64,000 bases of DNA from Pseudomonas fluorescens (GTDB taxonomy: Bacteria > Pseudomonadota > Gammaproteobacteria > Pseudomonadales > Pseudomonadaceae). How positions within the stretch are numbered: the stretch's first letter is position 1; each line of letters begins with the position of its first letter. Made by a program: the position numbers and the translations under genes. The notes below the pieces were generated by a model. That model was not told the DNA's origin and made no database searches. It was given only the letters and a program-made list of their open reading frames with translations. This document shows positions 35,192 through 44,301 of the stretch, one piece after another. The stretch covers positions 56,399 through 120,398 of the forward strand of contig NZ_VCNJ01000047.1 of assembly GCF_005938625.1 (NCBI RefSeq), given 5' to 3'.

Positions 35192-35292
35192 TGCGCCCGT
35201 CCCTGCTCCTTTACGCTGACTCGATCACCGCGCTCATCTTTGAGCGCCTTCCTTGTGCACCCGCGTCCACCGAGTGCCTGTTGTCATCGCGA

Positions 35293-35814
35293 TCACCAAG
35301 TGACCGTCACCTTGACCAGATCCGAATAACGGCTGACTCGCGGCACTTCAGCCAAACGCTCGATGCGCGCGTATAGCGGTAATTCCACCGTGCCGCTGTC
35401 CGGCACCCGTCCGCTGACCGGCACGTTCACCACCAGCGGCAGTCGTCGCGCCGCGTCCTGATACAAGCGATAGGGAATCGGCTTGCTGCCCGCCACCCCT
35501 GCCATGTAACGGACTTCCCCGACACCGCCGTGCAAACCGCCGTCGACGCGCATCTGGTACGGCGTGTCCGGGTTGCACTCCAGCCTTGGCAGGCGCTGAT
35601 TGGTCAGCGCTGCAGCCAACGGCCCGGCCGGATCATCGAGACGCGCGCTGCTGCCAAAGTCGAGCACACCCAATTGCTCGATACCGGCCTCGCGCTGCTG
35701 GCCGATCAACTGGCAGCCGCGCTGCACATCGACGCGCACTTCGACCTGAAGATCCGCCGCATAGACAGGCGTAACGAGTACTCCCAGCAGGCCGATGACC
35801 ACCCCTGTATTCAC
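35293..35814 (-). CDS. Csu-type SCPU pilin, first in operon
   Basis: A 173-residue protein with signal peptide (VVIGLLGVLVTPVYA) and one SCPU domain: LQVEVRVDVQRGCQLIG, EQLGVLDFGSSARL, LECNPDTPYQMRVDGGLHGG, IPYRLYQDAARRLPL, ending RYSDLVKVTVTW. It has more charged residues than its neighbours. As the first gene it marks the 5' end of the seven-gene operon. The promoter should lie in 35815-36099, where I see no clear consensus. Confidence 0.88.
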   Translation of the reverse strand: MNTGVVIGLLGVLVTPVYAADLQVEVRVDVQRGCQLIGQQREAGIEQLGVLDFGSSARLDDPAGPLAAALTNQRLPRLECNPDTPYQMRVDGGLHGGVGEVRYMAGVAGSKPIPYRLYQDAARRLPLVVNVPVSGRVPDSGTVELPLYARIERLAEVPRVSRYSDLVKVTVTW

Positions 35815-36099
35815 TGCGCCATTCCTTGTCAGTGATCGCTTGCGACGTCGTTTCTGTGATTGAGGTTAGCAACGGTCGACGATTCCGCCAGTCGATTGGA
35901 TCCAGGGATCGCCCGGGATATGTTTCGAAAGGTTGGCAAGTGGTCGGGCCATGTCGCTAAAAATTGCTGTACGTGCCGCATAAGTTTGTTCAATAACCGC
36001 CCACTCTCGCCCCGTCCCAGTGGCTGGCCAAGTCGGCGTCTGGTTACACTATGTCGCCGCGCTTCCGGGAGCCGGTTCTACGAACACGGAGACGCCAAC

Positions 36100-37230
36100 G
36101 TGCCAGCCCAACCGCCGAAACGATCGCGACTGATCCAGCGCTGGCCGGCGTTGCGCCGCTGGTTCGGCAAGGGTTTGCCGGCCAGCGCCGGGCATGACGC
36201 CAGTGCCCAGTCGATCCGCGACTACTTCCGGCACAAGGCCAGCGGTCAGGGTTACACCCTCAGCCACAGCCAGCAGCGCGTCATCGATTGCATGGCACAG
36301 CAGGCCAGTCTGCTGTTTGGCGCCAGCGGCCAAACCGCGCCGAGCCTCTATCTGTTCGGCGCCGTCGGGCGCGGCAAGAGCTGGTTGCTCGACGGCTTCT
36401 TTCAGGCCCTGCCGATCACGCAGAAACGGCGCCTGCATTTCCATCAGTTCTTCGCGCAATTGCATCAAGGCATGTTCAGCCATCGCGAGCAGGACGATGC
36501 CCTCGAAGTGACCCTCGACGAACTGCTGGAGGATTGTCGGGTGCTGTGTTTCGACGAGTTTCATGTGCATGACATCGGTGATGCCATGCTTATCACCCGG
36601 CTTTTCAAGGCGTTGTTCAAGCGGCGGATTCTGCTGCTGGTGACCTCCAACTATCCGCCTGAAGGCCTGCTGCCCAATCCGCTCTATCACGCCCGCTTCA
36701 AACCGGTGATCGAGCTGATCAACACCCGCATGCAAGTGATGGAAGTCGGTGGCCCGCACGATTACCGCAGTCACACGCGCCACTCTGCGCAGCAGATATT
36801 CACTCAAGGGCATTACGTGTGGCCAGCCACGCCAGCGCAACGCGCCGCTCTGAAGCTGGCGCCCGCGGATGCGCCGGGCGTTGCGCTAACGGTCGGCACC
36901 CGGCAGATTCGGGCTCGGTGGTGTAAAGAGCGAAGTGTTGGTTTTACCTTCAACGATCTGTGTGAACAGCCGACGGCGGTCATGGATTATCTGGAGCTGT
37001 GTCGACGTTTCGACCGCTGGATCATTGATGATCTACCGGAACTGGGAGAATGCCCGATCGCCGCGCAACAACGCTTCATCAACCTGATCGACGTGCTGTA
37101 CGACCAGGACAAGCATCTGACGTTACTGGGTCGCCTGCCCTTGCGCGAAAGCCTCGACGGCCACGCCATTGACCTGGCGCGCACGCGCAGTCGGTTGGGG
37201 CAGTTGCAAGAGATGCACAACGTCGACTGA
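36100..37230 (+). CDS. ZapE/AFG1-family P-loop ATPase
   Basis: From GTG 36100 the product is 376 residues, the length of E. coli ZapE (375). Walker A is GAVGRGKSWLLD, Walker B is VLCFDEFHVHDIGDAML, and sensor-type LVTSNYPPEGLLPNPLYHARFKPVIELI follows, the AFG1/ZapE pattern. The GTG is chosen because CACGGAGA lies 8-12 bases upstream and an open frame extending to 35860 would add an 80-residue, non-conserved, Arg/Cys-rich tail. ZapE modulates the FtsZ ring under stress. Pseudomonads usually have another copy elsewhere, so this may be a paralogue. Confidence 0.85.
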   Translation: MPAQPPKRSRLIQRWPALRRWFGKGLPASAGHDASAQSIRDYFRHKASGQGYTLSHSQQRVIDCMAQQASLLFGASGQTAPSLYLFGAVGRGKSWLLDGFFQALPITQKRRLHFHQFFAQLHQGMFSHREQDDALEVTLDELLEDCRVLCFDEFHVHDIGDAMLITRLFKALFKRRILLLVTSNYPPEGLLPNPLYHARFKPVIELINTRMQVMEVGGPHDYRSHTRHSAQQIFTQGHYVWPATPAQRAALKLAPADAPGVALTVGTRQIRARWCKERSVGFTFNDLCEQPTAVMDYLELCRRFDRWIIDDLPELGECPIAAQQRFINLIDVLYDQDKHLTLLGRLPLRESLDGHAIDLARTRSRLGQLQEMHNVD

Positions 37231-37239
37231 CCACACCGG

Positions 37240-37332
37240 CCCTGTGGGAGCGAGCCTGCTCGCGAAGACGGGGTGTCAGTCAATACATAAGCGGCCGACA
37301 TTCCGCTTTCGCGAGCAGGCTCGCTCCCACAA
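37240..37332. repeat. REPIN
   Basis: An inverted pair (CCTGTGGGAGCGAGCCTGCTC... and ...GAGCAGGCTCGCTCCCACA) 10 bp after the ZapE-like stop codon. Confidence 0.9.
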
Positions 37333-37443
37333 AAGGCAGCTGAAGTTTCGCCACCGACCCAATTTCAAATCCGGGTATTGCCGTTATCATGTCGCCCATT
37401 CCGAGCGCCTCAGCGGCTCCACTGATCATTAGCGAATACAAAC

Positions 37444-38757
37444 ATGCACACCCTTGCTCAATTACGCGCCGGCAAGTTGTCGGGCATCACGCGGCTGGAT
37501 CTGTCTTGCGGCCTGACCGAGTTCCCGGTCGAGATTTTCGACCTGGCCGACACTCTGGAAATCCTCAATCTCAGCGGCAACGCCCTGAGCCGTCTGCCGG
37601 ATGACTTGCACCGTCTGACGCGCCTGCGCGTGCTGTTCTGCTCCGACAACCCGTTCACCGAACTGCCGGCCTGTCTCGGCCAATGCGCGGCGCTGACAAT
37701 GATCGGCTTCAGGGCCAATCGCATCGTCAACGTCCCCGCTCAAGCCCTGCCGCCTCAGCTGCGCTGGCTGATCCTGACCGACAACTGCATCGAAAGCCTG
37801 CCGAGCGAACTCGGTGAGCGCCCGGCCCTGCAAAAACTCATGCTGTCCGGCAATCGTCTGCAAGCGCTGCCGCCTTCGCTGAGCAACTGCCATCGGCTTG
37901 AGTTACTGCGCATTTCCGCCAACCGGTTCACCGAGCTGCCGCAGTGGCTGCTCGCGCTGCCGAGCCTGACCTGGCTGGCCTACGCCGGTAATCCGCTGGA
38001 GACCGAGGCGGACGCCGCCGCACTGGAGGCGACGCCGCCAATCGACTGGTCGGCGCTGCGTCTGGAGCAACGGTTGGGTGAAGGTGCCTCGGGGGTGATT
38101 TCCCGGGCGAGCTGGCAACGCGACGATGGTTCAGTGACGTCGGTTGCGGTGAAATTGTACAAAGGTGAAATGACCAGCGATGGTTCCCCGCTGCACGAAA
38201 TGAACGCCTGTATCACCGCCGGCCTGCATCCCAATCTGATCCGCATCGAGGGGCGCATCAGTGGCCATCCCGACGGCCAGCAGGGATTGGTGATGCAACT
38301 GATCAATCCGTCCTTCCGTAACCTCGCCGACCTGCCAAGCCTGGCATCCTGCTCGCGCGATGTGTATGCCGATGATTGCCGGTTCAGTGCCGAGGTTGCG
38401 CTGAACATTGCCAAAGGCATCGCTTCGGCAGCGCAGCACTTGCATCAACAAGGCATCACCCATGGCGATCTCTACGGGCACAACATTCTGTTGAACGAGC
38501 GCGGCGATTGCCTGCTCGGGGATTTTGGCGGGGCGTCGTTCCACGCTATTGCCGACACGGCGGAAACGCGCGCGTTGCAACGCATCGAAGTGCGCGCGTT
38601 CGGGATTTTGCTGGGGGAATTGCTGGCACGCATCGACTCGGGGTTGAGCGATGAATTGCGTGCGGTGCTTGAAGAGCTGGAGCGACGTTGCTGTCAGGCG
38701 GATGTGCTGGCGCGGCCGGGGTTTGCTGAAGTGATTGCGGTTTTGCAGGAAAGCTGA
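37444..38757 (+). CDS. Leucine-rich-repeat protein with C-terminal eukaryotic-like protein kinase domain
   Basis: The 437-residue product has about seven leucine-rich repeats (~residues 15-185; units such as LEILNLSGNALSRLPDDL and LRWLILTDNCIESLPSEL, the LPxx pattern of bacterial LRRs) joined to a Hanks-type kinase (~205-437). Kinase motifs: glycine loop GEGASGV, VAVKLY with K237, catalytic loop HGDLYGHN (H340, Asp342; HGD replaces HRD), and GDFGG at 359-363. There is no membrane helix or signal peptide, so it is probably cytosolic. No phosphatase gene is adjacent. Substrate is unknown. Confidence 0.88.
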   Translation: MHTLAQLRAGKLSGITRLDLSCGLTEFPVEIFDLADTLEILNLSGNALSRLPDDLHRLTRLRVLFCSDNPFTELPACLGQCAALTMIGFRANRIVNVPAQALPPQLRWLILTDNCIESLPSELGERPALQKLMLSGNRLQALPPSLSNCHRLELLRISANRFTELPQWLLALPSLTWLAYAGNPLETEADAAALEATPPIDWSALRLEQRLGEGASGVISRASWQRDDGSVTSVAVKLYKGEMTSDGSPLHEMNACITAGLHPNLIRIEGRISGHPDGQQGLVMQLINPSFRNLADLPSLASCSRDVYADDCRFSAEVALNIAKGIASAAQHLHQQGITHGDLYGHNILLNERGDCLLGDFGGASFHAIADTAETRALQRIEVRAFGILLGELLARIDSGLSDELRAVLEELERRCCQADVLARPGFAEVIAVLQES

Positions 38758-38772
38758 CTGCTGCGCAGTCAA

Positions 38773-38864
38773 TCGCGGGCAAGCCCGCTCCCACAGTGTC
38801 CGGGTCGTTCACAAAATGTGTGGACGCCTCTGAACCTGTGGGAGCGGGCTCGCCCGCGATGAGG
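38773..38864. repeat. REP pair, GCGGGCTCGCCCGC variant
   Basis: CGCGGGCAAGCCCGCTCCCAC (38774-38794) and CCTGTGGGAGCGGGCTCGCC (38835-38854) are inverted to each other. It is a sequence variant of the main REP with GGGC in place of GAGC. It lies between convergent kinase and yebC-like genes. Confidence 0.85.
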
Positions 38865-38883
38865 CCATCACTGATGAAGCCGA

Positions 38884-39588
38884 TCAGCCCGCCAGGCCGA
38901 CAAACATGTCCTGTACATCATCATGGTTGTCGAGGCCTTCGAGGAACGCTTCAACCTCAGCCATCTGCTCGTCGCTCAAACCGCTGACCGGGTTCTTCGG
39001 CTGGTAGCCCAGTTTGGCCGACAGCACGGTGAAGCCTTGCTCTGGCAGCGCTTTCTGCACCGCATCCAGATCGGTAGGATCGGTCAGGAACAGCGTTGCG
39101 CCGTCTTCGCCCGGCTCGAAATCCTGCGCGCCCGCTTCGATCGCAGCCATTTCCGGATCGGCGTCCGGGGTGTCCGGTGAAGCCTCGATCATGCCGACAT
39201 GGTTGAAGTCCCAGGCCACGGAGCCGGAAGCCCCCAGTTGGCCCTTACGGAACGCCACGCGGATTTCCGCAACGGTACGGTTGATGTTGTCGGTCACGCA
39301 CTCGACGATCAGCGGCACCTGGTGCGGAGCAAAACCTTCATAGGTCACGCGATGGTATTGCACCGCTTCACCCAGCAGACCGGCGCCTTTCTTGATCGCG
39401 CGATCGAGGGTTTCTTTCGGCATCGAGGCTTTCTTGGCCTGTTCAACCACCAGACGCAAGTGTGCGTTGGTAGCGGTATCGGCACCGTTGCGCGCAGCAA
39501 TGGTGATTTCCTTCACCAGTTTGCCGAAGATTTTGCCCCTGGCGTTGGCTGCCGCTTCTTTGTGTTTAACCTTCCACTGTGCGCCCAT
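38884..39588 (-). CDS. YebC/PmpR-family protein, YeeN type
   Basis: The 234-residue product begins MGAQWKVKHKEAAANARGKIFGKLVKEI, the start of the YebC family, with NAHLRLVVEQAKKASMPKETLDRAIKKG and VPLIVECVTDNINRTVAEIRVAFRKGQLGASGSVAW in the middle. MGAQW rather than MAGHS and the length (E. coli YeeN 238) place it in the YeeN subgroup, not the RuvC-linked PmpR. YebC proteins are described as DNA-binding regulators and, more recently, as factors easing ribosome stalling on proline-rich stretches. Which applies here is not known. Confidence 0.9.
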   Translation of the reverse strand: MGAQWKVKHKEAAANARGKIFGKLVKEITIAARNGADTATNAHLRLVVEQAKKASMPKETLDRAIKKGAGLLGEAVQYHRVTYEGFAPHQVPLIVECVTDNINRTVAEIRVAFRKGQLGASGSVAWDFNHVGMIEASPDTPDADPEMAAIEAGAQDFEPGEDGATLFLTDPTDLDAVQKALPEQGFTVLSAKLGYQPKNPVSGLSDEQMAEVEAFLEGLDNHDDVQDMFVGLAG

Positions 39589-39809
39589 TACTCACTCTCT
39601 TGATCTGTGGCGCCGAGACATCTATTGGCCGACGCGTGGCGCCAAGTTTATACGGCCTAAAGTCGGCAATCGACCAAAAAAACACAATGCAGAATCGACA
39701 TCTTCACCAGTGCTTGTAGGGGGATTCTGAAAAACACCTTTGACATGACCATTCAGCGCTGTGGTTTCGTACCCTCTCAGGCCCGTATTGCCTGACAGAG
39801 CCTGTTCGA

Positions 39810-41207
39810 ATGCTCAATGACAAGGAAAGTCCTTTTACCCTGACCCTTACCGACAGCGGCCTGTGCCTGCCGGTGGTGCGTTTCCACGGTGAGGAAGCGC
39901 TCAACCAGCCCTATCGCTTCGACATCGAACTGATCGGCCTGGCCCCCGCCGTGGCGCCGGATAACTTCCTGCACCAACCGGCCTACCTGCGCCTGGATGA
40001 CCAGCATGGGGTTCACGGCTTGATCGACAGTGCCCGTTGCGAACATCGCGGCACGCATCGGATCGGCTATCGACTAACTGTCGTGCCGCGCCTGCAAAAG
40101 TTGGCCCAGCCATGCAAACGGCGGGTCTTCGTGCAACGAAGCGTGCCGCAGATTCTCCAGCAACTGCTCAAGGAAAATGCCCTGCCCGTTGAGAGCTACC
40201 GAATTGAAATGAGCGTCGGGCAATACCCGATCCGTCCGTTTTGCATTCAGTACGAAGAAAGTGATCTGGCGCTGCTGCACAGGCTTTGCGAGGAGGAAGG
40301 CATCCACTATCACTTCGAACACCGAATGGACGGCCACATTGTCGTATTCGCCGATGACAGCCTGAGCCTGCCCCAAGTGCCGGTGCTGCTTGCCTTCAAG
40401 GCCGGCGAGCAAACGCCCTCTCCCTGCGTCAGTGCGCTGTACCAGCATCACCACGCTGCCCCCATCGCCACGCTGCATGCGGTGCGTAATCGAGGGCAAC
40501 AGGTGATCAGCGCCGATGCCGCCAACCACATCACGGCAAATCCCCTGCCGCCAATACCTTCCCTCGAGCAACGTCACCACGAACAACGCAGCCGTCGGCA
40601 TCTGGAGCGGCAACGCTGCCAGCACCGCACGATCAATGGCCGCAGTGATCGGGTCGGTTTGCTCAGTGGGCATCTGCTGCAAGTGTCGGCGCATCCGATC
40701 AGCCACTTCAACGAACAATGGCGGCTCACGTCGATCCGTCATCACGGGGAGCATCCGTCGATTCTTGACCCGAGCCCTGCCCTGCACCGCTACCACAACG
40801 ATTTCGCTGCCCAGCCCTGGTCAACCGATTTTCGTCCCGCGCTTAGGCAAGCCCGTCCCGGCATTGCCGGATATCACCTGGCGCAGGTGTTCGGGCCTGC
40901 CGGGCAACCGGCACAACTCGATGAGCACGGTCGAGTCGCCGTCAGACTGTGGCCCTCGGAACACCCGCAAGCACTTGATGACGACGCGATCTGGTTACCC
41001 ATCGCCATGACGCGAGCCAATGGTCGAATCGCACTGGACGAACTGCCCTGCGCCGGCAGCGAAGTGTGGGTGAGTTTCCTCGACAGCGACCCGGATCGAC
41101 CGATCCTGTGTCTGGGCAACTCGCGCAAGCCTACGCCTCGCGAACCACCACCCGCACGTGACAGCAGCTTGTTGCTCGACTGGTTGCTCAACAGCGATCC
41201 CCGCTGA
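39810..41207 (+). CDS. Short orphan VgrG-like protein (type VI spike family)
   Basis: The 465-residue product covers the gp27-like part (~1-370; VVRFHGEEALNQPYRFDIELIG, YEESDLALLHRLCEEEGIHYHFEH, a family hallmark) and the gp5 OB-fold (~380-450; VFGPAGQPAQLDEHGRVAVRLWP, ALDDDAIWLPIAM, GSEVWVSFLDSDPDRPILCLGN). It then stops, lacking the gp5_C beta-helix repeats that form the spike in normal VgrGs (usually 600+ residues). The SCW(I/V)RV segment is degenerate. No hcp, tss, PAAR or effector gene is adjacent. It may be an adaptor-like or decaying VgrG. Confidence 0.85.
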   Translation: MLNDKESPFTLTLTDSGLCLPVVRFHGEEALNQPYRFDIELIGLAPAVAPDNFLHQPAYLRLDDQHGVHGLIDSARCEHRGTHRIGYRLTVVPRLQKLAQPCKRRVFVQRSVPQILQQLLKENALPVESYRIEMSVGQYPIRPFCIQYEESDLALLHRLCEEEGIHYHFEHRMDGHIVVFADDSLSLPQVPVLLAFKAGEQTPSPCVSALYQHHHAAPIATLHAVRNRGQQVISADAANHITANPLPPIPSLEQRHHEQRSRRHLERQRCQHRTINGRSDRVGLLSGHLLQVSAHPISHFNEQWRLTSIRHHGEHPSILDPSPALHRYHNDFAAQPWSTDFRPALRQARPGIAGYHLAQVFGPAGQPAQLDEHGRVAVRLWPSEHPQALDDDAIWLPIAMTRANGRIALDELPCAGSEVWVSFLDSDPDRPILCLGNSRKPTPREPPPARDSSLLLDWLLNSDPR

Positions 41208-41229
41208 GCCAGCCTGCAGGAGCAGTGTT

Positions 41230-42621
41230 TCAACCTTTGTCGGCCTTGCCCGCCGCCGCGGCGAATTTCGCCAGACGCACGTCCAGGTGCCGAGGTCGCC
41301 GCCCATGATCCTCGGCGCGCTCCTTGCGGCGGATGGCGTTGCGCACCATCAATGAGCCGAGGTAACGGATAGGTTCCGGCGGGAAGTAGCCCAGCGGCCC
41401 ATTGACCAGCGGCGAGCGCGTCCACGGGTTGTCCAGGCCTTGCACCAGTGAAGCGAGAATCTGCCCGCCCATATGACACGGGCCGACGCCGCTGCCGGAA
41501 TAGCCGAACCCGTAAAACACATTGCCGGCGCTGCTCATCTGGCCGAAGAACGGCAAACCGGTGACCGAGCGATCCGACGGCCCGTTCCAGGTGGCATCGA
41601 CTTTCACATCGGCAAACGCCGGGAAGAAGTCCGCAAGGCTGTTTTTCAGCAGGCCGGCATAAGGCGATGGCTGATCGAATACCGGCAGCATCCGCCCGCC
41701 AAACGCGAAGGTGTTGCCGCCCTTGCCGAGCATGATCCGGCCGTCCGGGGTGTTGTGGTAGTAGTGCACGAAAATCCGCGAATCAAGCACCGTCACGCCG
41801 CTGGTCAAACCAATCTCCTGCAAAAGGTCGGGCCGCGGTTCGGTGATCAACATGTCGCTGGAGACAATCGCCACGCTGCGTTCGAATTGCGGGAAGGCAC
41901 GGGCCATCCACGCGTTCATTGCCAGCACCACGCGATCGGCGATCACCCTGCCATCCGGCGTCTGCAAGCGTGCCGGGCGTCCTTCTTCCAGCCCGGTCAT
42001 CGCCGTGTTTTCGTGAATTTTCACACCCAGTTGCAGCGCCACCCGACGCAAGCCACGCACCAGTTTGCCCGGTTGCACACTGGCCGCGGCCGGCGAGAAC
42101 CAGCCTTCCAGATGTTTGCTGGAGCCGGCCATGCGTTGCACATCGGCGAGCGGACGCTGGGTGAACGAGTTGATGCCGTTACGCTCCAGCGCGGCGATTA
42201 CCGCATCGGTCGAGCCGACTTGTGCGCGGTTGGACGCGGTGTACAGCGTGCCGTCGAGGCGGTAATCGGCATCGATGCCGTACTGCTCACAGAACTCGCC
42301 GATCGCATGGATGCTGCGTTCCGATTCCTTGACCAGACGCACCGCTTCCTCGACGCCAAACAGGCGTTCAAGGGTGAAATATTTCGCCGACCACGACAGC
42401 GCACAACCACCGTTGCGCCCACTGGCGCCGGCGCCGCAGATGTCCGCTTCGATCAGCAACACGTCGAGTTCAGGGTTCTGTTGCTTGAGCATGATCGCCG
42501 TCCACAACCCGGTGTAGCCGCCGCCAACGATGCACACATCGGCGCGGACTTCGCCCTGCAACGGCGGGCAGGTTTGCGAGTTGTCGGCCTGCAAGGCCTG
42601 CTCCAGCCAAAACGGTCTCAT
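41230..42621 (-). CDS. FAD-dependent amine oxidoreductase of the phosphonate cluster
   Basis: The 463-residue product is a DAO-type flavoenzyme: Rossmann motif VCIVGGGYTGLWTAIML (~30-46), second segment LIEADICGAGASGRNGGCALSW, and C-terminal FYGFGYSGSGVGPCHMGG contacting FAD. It resembles gamma-glutamylputrescine oxidases. FAD enzymes of this type recur in bacterial 2-aminoethylphosphonate clusters (PbfC/PbfD), where they oxidise AEP or N-methyl-AEP to phosphonoacetaldehyde, the substrate of PhnX. Given phnW-phnX nearby, this is the likeliest role. It follows the MFS gene in the same direction with a 73-bp gap. Confidence 0.82.
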   Translation of the reverse strand: MRPFWLEQALQADNSQTCPPLQGEVRADVCIVGGGYTGLWTAIMLKQQNPELDVLLIEADICGAGASGRNGGCALSWSAKYFTLERLFGVEEAVRLVKESERSIHAIGEFCEQYGIDADYRLDGTLYTASNRAQVGSTDAVIAALERNGINSFTQRPLADVQRMAGSSKHLEGWFSPAAASVQPGKLVRGLRRVALQLGVKIHENTAMTGLEEGRPARLQTPDGRVIADRVVLAMNAWMARAFPQFERSVAIVSSDMLITEPRPDLLQEIGLTSGVTVLDSRIFVHYYHNTPDGRIMLGKGGNTFAFGGRMLPVFDQPSPYAGLLKNSLADFFPAFADVKVDATWNGPSDRSVTGLPFFGQMSSAGNVFYGFGYSGSGVGPCHMGGQILASLVQGLDNPWTRSPLVNGPLGYFPPEPIRYLGSLMVRNAIRRKERAEDHGRRPRHLDVRLAKFAAAAGKADKG

Positions 42622-42694
42622 GGGGTTTCTCCAAGTCAGATGGCCACGACCCAGCCTGCCGCGAGCACCGCAGCAGGCCGCGAGGCAAAGGGTT

Positions 42695-44020
42695 TCAGGA
42701 ACGCAGGGGTTTGATCGTCAGCGGACAATTGGGGATTGAGGCGCGTGGTTCCATCACACCGACCGGGCGACTGTTCCAATGCGGAATCAGCACCAGCGCC
42801 GAGAACAGCGCGCAACCGGCGAAGACGATGAACACGGTTACCGAATCGAAGTAGCCTGGCAGCAAACCGCCGAGTACCGCGCCGACCGAGCCGCAGCCGT
42901 TGACGAAACCGGCCGCTGTAGCGCCGGCCTTGGCTTTGCCGAAGTCGATCGCAGCGGCGCCGCTGATCATTGAATCCGGGCCGTACAGTGTCAGGCCCAT
43001 GACGAACAGCAACGCGACAACCAACAACACACTGCCGGTGTGCAGCGCGCCCATGAACAGCGCCAGCGTCACGGTCAGCGCCAACAGGCTCAACACGCAG
43101 GCCGGCATGCGCCGGGCACCGAACAGTTTGTCCGAGGCCAGGCCAATCAGGATCGGCCCGAGCAACCCGGCCAGTTCGAACGAGGTGGGAATGATCGCCG
43201 CGCCGACCTTGCCGACACTGGGCATCTGTTCAAAGACAATCACCGGCCCCCACAGCAGAATCGCGTAACGCGCCGGTTTCAACATGAAATACGCCAGGCC
43301 CAATACCAGCACCGTGCGGTTACGCAGGATTTCCTTTAACGGCTCCCAGACACTGAGTTTGCTGTTGGCTTCGGTTTCTTCTGCGGTCAGTTCAGGCTCC
43401 GGCTCAACCGCCGGCAAGCCGACGTCTTCCGGCTTGTTGCGCTGGAAGATAAAAAACAACACCGCGACCACGGCAACCACCACCGCGCTGGAAATGAACG
43501 CCGCGTGCCAGGTGCCCATCAAGGTATACGCCCACCAACCGGCGAAGGGCGACGCCACCAGGCCACCGAACGCGTAGCAGGAACTCCATAGGCCGAGCAC
43601 CCGCCCGCGCTGCTGAGAGGGGAAGAAACTACCAAGGTTTTTGCACAATCCCGACCATCCGGTGGACTGCGCCAAACCCTGAATCAACATACAAGTAGCG
43701 AAGATCGGCAGTGTGGCAAAACTGCCCATAACCAGCGCTGCTGCGGCAGAAATCAGCAAACCACCGAGCACCACGACCCGTGGGCCAAAGCGGTCGGCAA
43801 GCATGCCCCAAGTGAACTGGCCGATGGCGTAAGCCGCCAGATAGATCGCATCGAGGTTGGCCATGGCCATCTTGTCGAGCATGAAGGTGGGGTCTTCGGC
43901 GATGCCCAGTTTGGCCACCGAAAACGCTTTGCGGGTGAAGTAGAAAGCGGCGTACGCCAGCCAGGTAATCGCGAAAATCTGCATGCGCCAACGCGCAATG
44001 GTGCCGATGTGCTTGTTCAT
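42695..44020 (-). CDS. MFS transporter, OPA (organophosphate:phosphate antiporter) family
   Basis: The 441-residue product has about 12 membrane helices and the OPA-family features ITWLAYAAFYFTRKAFSVAK at the N-terminus, GMLADRFGPRVVVLGG in loop 2-3, and QGLAQSTGWSGLCKNLGSFFP, as in GlpT/UhpC. The start MNKHIG at 44020 is chosen over an upstream frame of 50 residues that lacks conserved features. OPA carriers import phosphorylated organics. In the AEP cluster it is the likely 2-aminoethylphosphonate uptake system, replacing the ABC transporters of other clusters (inference). It is transcribed divergently from the first LysR gene. Confidence 0.85.
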   Translation of the reverse strand: MNKHIGTIARWRMQIFAITWLAYAAFYFTRKAFSVAKLGIAEDPTFMLDKMAMANLDAIYLAAYAIGQFTWGMLADRFGPRVVVLGGLLISAAAALVMGSFATLPIFATCMLIQGLAQSTGWSGLCKNLGSFFPSQQRGRVLGLWSSCYAFGGLVASPFAGWWAYTLMGTWHAAFISSAVVVAVVAVLFFIFQRNKPEDVGLPAVEPEPELTAEETEANSKLSVWEPLKEILRNRTVLVLGLAYFMLKPARYAILLWGPVIVFEQMPSVGKVGAAIIPTSFELAGLLGPILIGLASDKLFGARRMPACVLSLLALTVTLALFMGALHTGSVLLVVALLFVMGLTLYGPDSMISGAAAIDFGKAKAGATAAGFVNGCGSVGAVLGGLLPGYFDSVTVFIVFAGCALFSALVLIPHWNSRPVGVMEPRASIPNCPLTIKPLRS

Positions 44021-44236
44021 GGTGGTTCTGACCTCAGGGTGTGAGTGTGCCGGCAGAATCGTTAAGCAAAACGCCTGTGTTTTTATTGTTGAGCACTGCG
44101 ATATCACCCCGTCCCTACGGCGATATCGGTCAGATGAGTCCTGCTGTTGCACGCACAGGCTCATGGCCACCGTGCTGCCCGAGCGGACAGTCAGCGATGG
44201 CGTGAGCCGATCAAAGCAATTACTGTTTAATAAATA

Positions 44237-44246
44237 AAATCGATTT
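44237..44246. promoter_or_regulatory. Candidate LysR-type operator between MFS and LysR genes
   Basis: AAATCGATTT is a perfect 10-bp palindrome within an AT-rich stretch (44226-44256) of the 281-bp divergent intergenic region. LysR proteins often bind AT-rich imperfect palindromes there. The assignment is tentative. Confidence 0.35.
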
Positions 44247-44301
44247 ATCGTATTTCACACATAAGCTCAGCTTGTTACTGACTTAACGATCAGGTGACTG
44301 C

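Noticed and set aside
39810..41207. Possible T6SS island
   Set aside because: Only one truncated VgrG; no tss, hcp, clpV, PAAR or immunity genes in the flanking 10 kb.
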